From the NCBI GenBank assembly GCA_009692005.1, contig SHZZ01000008.1, positions 31,000 through 94,999 of the forward strand: 64,000 nt of DNA, in the 5' to 3' direction. Origin of the DNA: Gemmataceae bacterium. Lineage in GTDB: Bacteria > Planctomycetota > Planctomycetia > Gemmatales > Gemmataceae. The stretch's first letter is position 1; the number at the start of each line of letters is the position of its first letter. Shown here piece by piece: positions 43,326 to 50,907 of the stretch. The position numbers were made by a program, and so were the translations under genes. The notes beneath the pieces are model-generated. The model saw only the letters and a program-made list of their open reading frames with translations. It did not search any database and had not been told where the DNA came from.

Positions 43326-44603
43326 TCAATCATGCAAGCGGAATAATTTTCGCAACGCATCAAGCAAGGAATGTGAGGAATGTCTCTCCTCCATCATATC
43401 ATCGGCCAAGGCGCTAATGGGGCCGTGCAAAAACTGATTTTGCAATAAGCGAAAGGCGCCCTCGACATATTCTTTCTCTTGCGGAGTTAATTTGCCATTC
43501 AACCGGGCCAAGAGATTGGCGACGACGGCAAGCCGTTTGTTTTCCAGTTCCTGGTTTAAGCGGGCAATTACCGGGCCATTTCTCCTACGGGCAATGTCCT
43601 TTAAAAACGCCTTGGTTTCCTGGTCCACGATCTCTTCGGCCTTGGGAACATGGCGCAATCGGTCCCGCAAAGTGGATTCCCTGATTTTCTGCAAATCGTC
43701 GATATTGAAAAGGCAAACCTGGTCGCCATCATGGATTCCTGGGTCAAAATCGCGGGGAACAGCAATGTCCAATATCACCAGCGGGCGGCCAACCCGGGCG
43801 GGAAGAAGTTTCTGAAATCTTCCAGCCGCCACTATTGGCTCTTGCGCTCCGGTCGAACTAATAACAATGTCAGATTCCACCAACAAATCATCCAGGTTTT
43901 CCCAGGGCACAGCCTTTCCCCCGCATACGGAGGCCAGATCCCGAGCCTTGTCGAAACTGCGATTACTCACCAGGATGTTTTTTGGCCTCAGGGATTGCAA
44001 ATGCCTCAGCGTCAATTCGCCCATTTTCCCGGCGCCAAGAATGGCCACCGTCTTATCGCCAAAATGGTCAAACACCTGGCGAACATAATCAACCGCCACA
44101 CTAGAAACAGATACATGACCCCGAGAAATCCCAGTCTCCGTGCGAACCCGCTTGGCCACTTTTCTCGCTTGGCGGAAAAGGGCATGGAGGATAGGGCCGG
44201 CGCTGGCCCGCGCGCAAGCCGCTTCGAATGCCGTTTTTACTTGCCCGGATATTTGCCCCTCGCCCAAGATCATGCTGTCCAAACTGGCGGCGACCCGGAA
44301 CAAATGACGGACGCCTTGCGCTCCATCTTTGATCTGAAACTTTCCCAAAATTTCTGGATCGGTTACACCAATGAATTCTTGGCAAAACTTCCCCAGCATC
44401 TCCTGGAAAATCTCCGGGCGAACTTGAAACTCCGCCATGTATATTTCCACACGGTTGCAGGTCGCCAGGATTACCGCCTCAATGGTTTCATGGGCGTTAA
44501 ACCAATCGAGAGCTTCATTTAGCTTGTTGCCTGAAAGCGAAAACTTTTCCCGGATTTCCACCGAGGCATCGCGAAAGTTGCAACCCCAGACGAGGAGGTT
44601 CAT
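43326..44603 (-). CDS. hemA: Glutamyl-tRNA reductase
   Basis: 425 residues from ATG 44603. HemA reduces glutamyl-tRNA to glutamate-1-semialdehyde, the first step of C5 heme synthesis. Motifs: the catalytic cysteine in ILATCNRVEIYM, GVRHLFRVAASLDSMILGEGQI, QARKVAKRVRTETGI, the NADPH fold AILGAGKMGELTLRHL, and VISSTGAQEPIV. Length is standard. The start overlaps the end of the CcsA-like gene by four bases, so the two are translationally coupled, a pairing known from other bacteria where the partner is HemX. Confidence 0.95.
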   Translation of the reverse strand: MNLLVWGCNFRDASVEIREKFSLSGNKLNEALDWFNAHETIEAVILATCNRVEIYMAEFQVRPEIFQEMLGKFCQEFIGVTDPEILGKFQIKDGAQGVRHLFRVAASLDSMILGEGQISGQVKTAFEAACARASAGPILHALFRQARKVAKRVRTETGISRGHVSVSSVAVDYVRQVFDHFGDKTVAILGAGKMGELTLRHLQSLRPKNILVSNRSFDKARDLASVCGGKAVPWENLDDLLVESDIVISSTGAQEPIVAAGRFQKLLPARVGRPLVILDIAVPRDFDPGIHDGDQVCLFNIDDLQKIRESTLRDRLRHVPKAEEIVDQETKAFLKDIARRRNGPVIARLNQELENKRLAVVANLLARLNGKLTPQEKEYVEGAFRLLQNQFLHGPISALADDMMEERHSSHSLLDALRKLFRLHD

Positions 44604-45415
44604 CGGCCGCCCTCCTGGGGAAAGCTATGCGGCAATACCAGGCAAATTAGCAGCAGAAAAAAAGTTGTCAGGGTTACCCAGGCCAGTTGTTTTCCCCGCA
44701 CCTGGAAACCGTACCTAGCGAACACCAGGGCCAAGAACGCCAGCCAGAGCACGCCCGTACTAATCACCCGCGGGTCGAGCCACCCTTGCAATTGTTGCGC
44801 TTGCCCTGCTATTAAAAGCATGCCGCCAACCATTCCCAAGGTTAACAAGGGAAAGGCAACGCCAATGGAACCGCGAATCCAGGATTCCAGTTTTTCCAAA
44901 TTAAAAAGGGCCAGTCCTTTGCCGGGTTGTAATTTGACTCGCACCTGCCGGGCTTGAAACAAATACATGGCGCTGGCAAGGGAGCCCAGGCAAATGGAAA
45001 CCGTCGCGCTCAGAAGCAATCCCACATGGAAAAGCCCCAGGATCCGCGTGCTGGCAAACCACCCCCCGGCGCTGCTGCCTTTCGGTTGATCCGGATGGGG
45101 GAAAAACACCCCAAGCACCACCAAGGAAATAACCAATGGCAGAATAAACAATCCCCATGAAAATTGGCGGTAATGAACTACCCCATACAAATAAATAACT
45201 GTGAGCACCCAACTGGAAAGAAGGAGCCAGCCGAACTGGCCAACCAAGGGGGGTTGCCAATACCCCAAGTAAATGGAATGGGCTAAAATACCACCCATGG
45301 CGAAGGCGATTTCCAAAAACCTGACCCATGGTTTTGGCCTGGCCAGGAAAACCACGCAAAGGACAAAAGCCACAAAGTAGCTTGCCCCAAAGCAAAAAAC
45401 ACTAACTTTTTCCAA
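44600..45415 (-). CDS. CcsA/HemX-like cytochrome c assembly membrane protein
   Basis: 271 residues from ATG 45415, with about eight hydrophobic segments. The WLASTRILGLFHVGLLLSAT-like region contains conserved His and precedes further helices, and HSIYLGYWQPP and VVHYRQFSW resemble the cytochrome c assembly (CcsA/CcmC) family. Placed directly before hemA and overlapping it by four bases, it matches the hemX position in Gram-positives, where HemX affects HemA levels; in planctomycetes it may instead serve cytochrome c maturation. The two roles cannot be separated from sequence. Confidence 0.8.
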   Translation of the reverse strand: MEKVSVFCFGASYFVAFVLCVVFLARPKPWVRFLEIAFAMGGILAHSIYLGYWQPPLVGQFGWLLLSSWVLTVIYLYGVVHYRQFSWGLFILPLVISLVVLGVFFPHPDQPKGSSAGGWFASTRILGLFHVGLLLSATVSICLGSLASAMYLFQARQVRVKLQPGKGLALFNLEKLESWIRGSIGVAFPLLTLGMVGGMLLIAGQAQQLQGWLDPRVISTGVLWLAFLALVFARYGFQVRGKQLAWVTLTTFFLLLICLVLPHSFPQEGGR

Positions 45416-45453
45416 GATTCAGCCCTTGAAAACCGGGGATAGTGGACAGGGTT

Positions 45454-45480
45454 ATTATAAGGATGCCGGCGGGGAAACAA
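45454..45480 (-). promoter_or_regulatory. Possible promoter of the ccsA-like/hemA operon
   Basis: On the minus strand TTGTTT (45475-45480), a 15-base spacer and a perfect TATAAT (45454-45459), about 40 bases before the ATG at 45415. The spacer is somewhat short. Confidence 0.42.
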
Positions 45481-45509
45481 ATGGCATCCAAAGGCGGCAG
45501 GGACAATCG

Positions 45510-46394
45510 TTATTTTTCGATTCTCAAGGCATAAAACCCGGCTTCGCGGGATTCCATTTTGGAAGAACCCGAGAGCACCTGCCCATCGCCAGTAAACAGG
45601 AAACCGGAAAACAACTGTTCGGTTTGAGGATACTTGATCACGAATTGAATGGAATGGTTGGGCACCCCGATTTTCCCACCCACCTCGTATTTTCTTCCTT
45701 CTTTATCGGAAACAAAGGAACCTTGCACATCACCGCCCTTTTCCACTTCCAAGGTCAGCACCCCAGATCTTCTTCCATCATCAAACAACTTATATTTTCC
45801 ATTAAAAATCTTGATATCGAAGGGAGCGCTGGCATTAGCAACTACCTTGGGAGTATTTTCCTTGGGCAAGGGATAGGGCCGAGTAACCAGAAACAGGGAA
45901 GCCTTCCCCGCGGGGGCAACCCTTGGCCCGGCTTGGTTGAATTCATATTTCAAGTCCGCGGCAATGTCTCCCGGCACAATCTGGCCGATATCCAGATTCA
46001 ATTGAAAGTTTTTGAACAACGCCAGGTTTTTTCCAGAAGCCACCCGGGTCTGCTCCTCCCCTTCACGGTAAGTAATGAACTGATCAATCAGAAGCATGGG
46101 GATGGAACTATCTTTCCCGGTTTTTTGTTTGGCAAATTGCGCCAGGATCGCAGCGTATCTACCCTCGTTTGTTTTGACAATGAGAAAAACCAAATCCACT
46201 CCGGGGATCACTGGTTGAAGTTCCGAAAAATCCTTCAAAGAATATTCTTTGATTTCCTTGCAGTACTTTTCCTCCACCATGGCGCGGAGAACCTTGTTGG
46301 TGTAAGGATGAAGGCCCTCACCGGCGTTCGCCGCGGATAGGCTTAAGCAAGCCAAAAATAAAGCCAGCGCCTTGGGAGTCATGTGAATATCCAT
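45510..46394 (-). CDS. Secreted protein of unknown function
   Basis: 294 residues from ATG 46394 (an ATG at 46382 also gives a signal peptide). Residues 5-25 form a signal peptide (ALALFLACLSLSAANA). The mature protein is not recognised; it shows a beta-rich C-terminal half (YKLFDDGRRSGVLTLEVEKGG, GSFVSDKEGRKYEVGGKIG, HSIQFVIKYPQTEQLFSGFLFTGDG) reminiscent of a lipocalin-like or jellyroll sheet. It sits 19 bases after the M50/HlyD gene, on the same strand and likely in the same operon as the three HlyD-type proteins, so it may be a substrate or periplasmic partner of that machine. Confidence 0.65.
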   Translation of the reverse strand: MDIHMTPKALALFLACLSLSAANAGEGLHPYTNKVLRAMVEEKYCKEIKEYSLKDFSELQPVIPGVDLVFLIVKTNEGRYAAILAQFAKQKTGKDSSIPMLLIDQFITYREGEEQTRVASGKNLALFKNFQLNLDIGQIVPGDIAADLKYEFNQAGPRVAPAGKASLFLVTRPYPLPKENTPKVVANASAPFDIKIFNGKYKLFDDGRRSGVLTLEVEKGGDVQGSFVSDKEGRKYEVGGKIGVPNHSIQFVIKYPQTEQLFSGFLFTGDGQVLSGSSKMESREAGFYALRIEK

Positions 46395-46413
46395 CAACGG
46401 GGCAGGAAGAATA

Positions 46414-48681
46414 TTAGATCAAGCTGAGGTTGAACAAATCGCTGATGATCCGCCATAGCCAGGTAGCGCAGGTTTCCGGCTTAAGGTAAATCTTCGCTTG
46501 GGCCATGCAGCCAGGCAAAATGGCGCCATCAGGTTGAAGAACTTCAATATAAACCAGAAATTGCTGCGTTTGCGGAGTCAATTGGTTAGGCGATTCGGTC
46601 GATTTTACCGCCACGGGCCCTCCTGCCCGATTGGAAAGCGCTACAGGGATATCCTTGGCCTCGGATGGGGGAAGCTGACGAATCTTTCCTTTCCAGACTT
46701 TGTCATCGCGGCCTTGAACCCGCAAAATGATATCCGGTTCCCAAATTTTCCCAGTTGCATCTGCTTTTCCCGCCAATTGCATGTTTTCCTTTAGCTGGTT
46801 AAATTCCGATGGCGCCAAGGGAAAGCATACACTCAGGGAATCGGGTTCATGAATGGTGATCAGAGGACTGGACGGGTCATCGTGAAACAGTTTTCCAATA
46901 TCCTGGGCCAGGGGGGCCCGGCCAATAACACCGGATCTCGGCGCCACCAGGGTTAGCTTGGTTTTTTTGATTTTCTGAAGGGTGTCGCTTTCAATTGATG
47001 CCAGGTCGCGGGTTTTCCCGGCCCTGTTCAATTCGTTTTCCAAACGGTCCTTTTCCGACTTTTCCACCGCACGATCTTTCAGGACCAATAAGACGGAATA
47101 ATAACTGGCGTTCGAGGTTACCTCGGCATTGGCGGCAACCAGTTTGGATTCCAGTTCCTCGTTCACCAGAACGGCCAATTCATCACCTTTGTTCACATAT
47201 TGGCCAGGAACCACTTTGATGCTTTTGAGAAAACCAGGGAAATTAACGAACATTTTGTCCGTAGTCTCCGGTCGGGGCACCACCAAACCTGTGCCGCGCA
47301 AACGGTTCACAGGCACGGGCACCAAAAAGAAAAAGGCAAAAAGCAGGGCTAGAACACCCAGGCTCACCGTCGCTCTACCGCGGCTCATATCAGGCAACCT
47401 CCCCCGGCGATACAAGCCTTTGCCCAACCGGTAGGCTGGCCAGCCCACCATGGATGCAATTGACGCAAAGGTTAATGCAGCGCTTATTACCTCAAGTTTA
47501 TACGGCTTCAAAAAGGAATACATGAAAAACAAAATGGAAAAAGTCACTACCCAGCGGTAAATATAACTCAATATCGCGTAGCCAATAAACAGCACCCGCC
47601 GGTGAAGGGCCATGTAAGGCTCGGGCGGAACTTCCATCCCCAGGCAATGCTCAAGCATCAGGTTTTTTAAAAATTTATTTGACCGCTCGCGCAGGTTGGG
47701 AATTTCCATCCAGTCGGCCAGGACATAATACCCATCGAAACGCATTAAAGGGTTGGCGTTAAAAACCACCGTGCTGATACTGCAAACTATCATGACGCAC
47801 AGCGCCAGGTTGTTAACCAAGGGGCTGGTGGAAGTATTCCACCAGACAAAAGTCGCCAGAGCAGCAATGATCAATTCCACATAAATGCCGGCGGCGCTGA
47901 TGATGATCCGGTGCCATTTGTTGGGCAGGGTCCAGGCATCGGAAACATTGGCATACAAGGCGGGAGAAAAGCAGAGGAACAAGAATCCCATTTCGTGAAC
48001 TTCCCCGCCAAATCGCTTGCAGCTTAGACCATGCCCGAATTCGTGAATGACCTTCACCATTCCCAAGGCCACCCAAAGGTAGACCAGTGTTTTAGGGGAA
48101 TAGAAAAACTCATAATAACTGGGCATTTTATGCATAAAAACATCAAAATGCGTGGTAACCAGGAGCAGGGCGGCGCCCATGATTCCCAAGCTGACCATGA
48201 ACCACCAAAAAGTAAAAATCCACCTAAAGTATTTCACCATGTGGTTTAACAAAGGTTCAGGATCAAAGACGGGCAGTTTGATATAGAGAATGTTGGTCAG
48301 CTTTTGCATCCATTCCGTACGGATCTTTTTTCTTCTGCGTTCAAACAATTGTTTGCCGGATTTGGGCGCCTCGTTTTGCGCCAGCCCAGCCGTCAGAAGC
48401 TGCTGGGCAAAAGCCTCCAAATCTTCCAAGCGCAAGCGGTCCGGGCGAAATCGATCTTCGTAAGCCTTTTGGGCGTCCTGCAATGTGTACTTGCCATCCA
48501 TGAACTTCAACAGATAATGTTCATGTTCCTTGAGTCGATAATAGCGCAAGCTGACGGGATCTTTGACAACGAAAAAGGTTCGGCCCTCATACTTTTGAGG
48601 ATCGATTTTGAGATCCTTTCGCAGGCGGATCTTGATTTGCTTTCGCCGTTCCAGATCCGTTGCAGTGGCCTGGTCAACCAT
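46414..48681 (-). CDS. PqqD-like / peptidase M50 / HlyD membrane fusion protein
   Basis: 755 residues from ATG 48681. Residues about 10-105 form a PqqD-like helix-turn-helix module (GRTFFVVKDPVSLRYYRL, HYLLKFMDGKYTLQDAQKAYED). A multi-pass region follows with the site-2-protease zinc motif HEFGHGLSCKRFGG (about residue 213) and NANPLMRFDGYYVLADW, whose Asp is the third ligand of M50 enzymes. Further helices lead to a periplasmic HlyD part (GFLKSIKVVPGQYVNKGDELAVLVN) with lipoyl halves, coiled coil and a beta-barrel ending in GCMAQAKIYL. Active-site residues are intact. It is third in a set of HlyD-type genes; no ABC ATPase is present. Confidence 0.85.
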   Translation of the reverse strand: MVDQATATDLERRKQIKIRLRKDLKIDPQKYEGRTFFVVKDPVSLRYYRLKEHEHYLLKFMDGKYTLQDAQKAYEDRFRPDRLRLEDLEAFAQQLLTAGLAQNEAPKSGKQLFERRRKKIRTEWMQKLTNILYIKLPVFDPEPLLNHMVKYFRWIFTFWWFMVSLGIMGAALLLVTTHFDVFMHKMPSYYEFFYSPKTLVYLWVALGMVKVIHEFGHGLSCKRFGGEVHEMGFLFLCFSPALYANVSDAWTLPNKWHRIIISAAGIYVELIIAALATFVWWNTSTSPLVNNLALCVMIVCSISTVVFNANPLMRFDGYYVLADWMEIPNLRERSNKFLKNLMLEHCLGMEVPPEPYMALHRRVLFIGYAILSYIYRWVVTFSILFFMYSFLKPYKLEVISAALTFASIASMVGWPAYRLGKGLYRRGRLPDMSRGRATVSLGVLALLFAFFFLVPVPVNRLRGTGLVVPRPETTDKMFVNFPGFLKSIKVVPGQYVNKGDELAVLVNEELESKLVAANAEVTSNASYYSVLLVLKDRAVEKSEKDRLENELNRAGKTRDLASIESDTLQKIKKTKLTLVAPRSGVIGRAPLAQDIGKLFHDDPSSPLITIHEPDSLSVCFPLAPSEFNQLKENMQLAGKADATGKIWEPDIILRVQGRDDKVWKGKIRQLPPSEAKDIPVALSNRAGGPVAVKSTESPNQLTPQTQQFLVYIEVLQPDGAILPGCMAQAKIYLKPETCATWLWRIISDLFNLSLI

Positions 48682-48703
48682 GGGAGAAAATTACCCGCAT
48701 TAT

Positions 48704-50842
48704 CTAAGGAAGACGGAAACCGGCGACATGCGCCCCGGGAATCACCAAAGTAGCTGTGCTGCCTGGGTGAATCCAGCCGGGATTATCCAAGTCGGCCCAG
48801 ATGCGAATTTGCCTGGTGTTGGAATCGAGAAAAGGCTCGATCAACCGCACGGTGCCAATCAACATGTTCTCCACTTCTTCCTTGGATGGGACTTCCCAGA
48901 CCAAGATCTGATGATCCTGCGTGCCGGTGACAACGAATTGGCCATCGGGAGAGAAGGCGCCGCATGTCGACGCCCCGCCACCCCAAATGAACTGCCGCAA
49001 TTCTGCCGGGCGCTTATTTTCCAAAGGAGTCCGCCATATCTGCACCTTGCCATCGCCTCCACCATTCGTGAGAATGGTCCTGCCGTCCGGTGAAAAGACA
49101 GCAAAGGTGGAAAAACTGGATGACCCTGTCAGGTCCTGGATCATTCCTTCAATATGCCTTCCCTCCAGGGATAAAAAGCGAATTTCTTTGCCCTGATCGA
49201 CGAGGACATATTTCCCATTGGGGCTGACCCCAGGCCGGGCAATATCGCCACTTCGCTTGTCGATCGAGGAAAGCAATTTGCCGATTTTCCCGTTTTCAAA
49301 AGCCCACCAGTGAATGGAATTGTCCTTCCCGGCGGTAACCACATGACCAGGACTAGAAAAGCAAATGGAAGTGATTGCCGCCTTGTGAGCCCCTTCAAAC
49401 CGGCTAATTAATTCGCCCGTTGATAACTTCCAAACGCAAATGGCATGATCTTCACCCCCGGAAATCGCAGTTTCCCCGTCCGGACTAACGGAAATTGAAT
49501 TAACGGAGCCTTTGTGGCGGTCGAGAGAATCCCGGGCGGCTTCCTTGATGTTTCCCGGCTTGAAAATAAGCAGACTTCCGTCGTGTTTTCCTGCTAAGGC
49601 ATAGCCGTTGGGACCTGCGCCACACCCCAGGGAACGCACCGCGGTTTTGCATGCCATGGTCCAAAGTTGTTCCCCGGTTTGCGGGTTCCACCCGCGCACG
49701 GTTTGGTCTTCGCTTCCGGAAATAATCAGGGTGGAATCGCCCTTAAACACACACACGGAAGTTATGTCTTGAAGGTGGCCTCGCAAAACCAATCGTGGTT
49801 GCTCCGGCTGCGTGGGTTCAACAATGACTTTAGAATCCCTCTGGATGGTTCGCGCATCCTGAATCTCCATCAAGCCCTCTACTCGCAAGCGAGTTCGGTT
49901 TTGAACCTGAAGCACAGGCTCCAGGTTTTTCACCGCTTCCCCGCGGTTCTTGTAAATAGCCTTGATGACTCCTGGAATGGAGCTACGGATGTCGTGCATT
50001 TGGAGCGAATTCAGCGACGCATTGAGTTCCCTTTGCGATTGAACTACCAGGGCCGCCTTGCCCCTTTCCTCCTCGATATACCGGCGCCAGAAAAGTTCGG
50101 CAGCCCGGTAATCTTCTTCCGAGCCTGCACCCTTTTGTCTTAACAGCGATTGCTGCTGGAACCGTTTGTGCGCTTCGTCCCGGGTTTTTTCCAACGACCG
50201 GCGGTCCGCCTCGCTGGCATCCAGTCGGGCTGACTTGATACTCAAGTCATCCAAGGCCATGATTGGATTCACCAAGCCAACCAATTGCCCTTCCTTGACA
50301 TCATCACCGGCTTCTAGCTTGTAAAAAACCTTGGTTTCGAACTCAAGAACAACTTTCCCTGGCTCAATAGGGTCGGCTTCCTTCCAGCGCCGAAATTTTT
50401 TCCCCTGCAGCCGGGGGATTTTTACTTCATCCGCGGGCGCTACTTTCTCACCTTCAGCCAGTTCCAGGGCCAGGAACCCAACTCGGAAAGCGAACTTGTC
50501 TTTTTCCGGCACTTCCCTGGCAGGTTTCACATCGGTGCCCATAAACAATAACTTGCCTTCCTTTTCCGATGGAACATCTTGCCTTTCCACCGCGGTGATG
50601 CGCGCATTGGGAATAACTAAAGGCTGATTAATGCCTGGCCGGGAAACCGGACTGGTTTTAGGGCCTTCAGGGGATTTGCCATTCCCATTCTTTGCGTTCT
50701 CCCCATTGCCAGGTTGCTCAATCACCTTTCCCTGCTTGGGAATTTCCAGTGAATTTCCCTGGCTCTTAAAGGGGACATATTCATTGAGAAAGAAAAACGC
50801 CACGCCTCCCATGACCAAGATTAAGAAGATCCAGCGAAACAT
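48704..50842 (-). CDS. HlyD-type periplasmic adaptor with an inserted WD40 propeller
   Basis: 712 residues from ATG 50842, with AAAGGGTG before it. A membrane anchor (FRWIFLILVMGGVAFFFL) is followed by a Gly/Asn-rich linker, a lipoyl half (KVFYKLEAGDDVKEGQLVGLV), a coiled coil (about 220-290), the second lipoyl half (IRSSIPGVIKAIYKNRGEAV) and the start of the beta-barrel. Residues about 365-645 then contain WD40 repeats (LRGHLQDITSVCVFKGD, DQTVRGWNPQTGEQLW, DRHKGSVNSISVSPDGETAISGGEDHAICVWKLSTG, QDHQILVWEV). After them the HlyD barrel resumes: NTRQIRIWADLDNPGWIHPGSTATLVIP. A propeller inside an adaptor domain is unusual; it may bind a partner protein in the periplasm. Confidence 0.82.
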   Translation of the reverse strand: MFRWIFLILVMGGVAFFFLNEYVPFKSQGNSLEIPKQGKVIEQPGNGENAKNGNGKSPEGPKTSPVSRPGINQPLVIPNARITAVERQDVPSEKEGKLLFMGTDVKPAREVPEKDKFAFRVGFLALELAEGEKVAPADEVKIPRLQGKKFRRWKEADPIEPGKVVLEFETKVFYKLEAGDDVKEGQLVGLVNPIMALDDLSIKSARLDASEADRRSLEKTRDEAHKRFQQQSLLRQKGAGSEEDYRAAELFWRRYIEEERGKAALVVQSQRELNASLNSLQMHDIRSSIPGVIKAIYKNRGEAVKNLEPVLQVQNRTRLRVEGLMEIQDARTIQRDSKVIVEPTQPEQPRLVLRGHLQDITSVCVFKGDSTLIISGSEDQTVRGWNPQTGEQLWTMACKTAVRSLGCGAGPNGYALAGKHDGSLLIFKPGNIKEAARDSLDRHKGSVNSISVSPDGETAISGGEDHAICVWKLSTGELISRFEGAHKAAITSICFSSPGHVVTAGKDNSIHWWAFENGKIGKLLSSIDKRSGDIARPGVSPNGKYVLVDQGKEIRFLSLEGRHIEGMIQDLTGSSSFSTFAVFSPDGRTILTNGGGDGKVQIWRTPLENKRPAELRQFIWGGGASTCGAFSPDGQFVVTGTQDHQILVWEVPSKEEVENMLIGTVRLIEPFLDSNTRQIRIWADLDNPGWIHPGSTATLVIPGAHVAGFRLP

Positions 50843-50907
50843 TTTAGGCACCCTTTCGGAATTATGTGAAATCGGCTGCTTGCCCACCCAAAGGCCAAGG
50901 AGTCAGG

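Noticed and set aside
43650..44522. Plus-strand frame of 290 codons
   Set aside because: Antisense to hemA, whose catalytic and NADPH motifs are intact.
45461..45489. Inverted repeat GGATGCC/GGCATCC as a terminator after the secreted protein gene
   Set aside because: The loop is 15 bases and no clear T-run follows; the same bases look more like part of a promoter with a perfect TATAAT.
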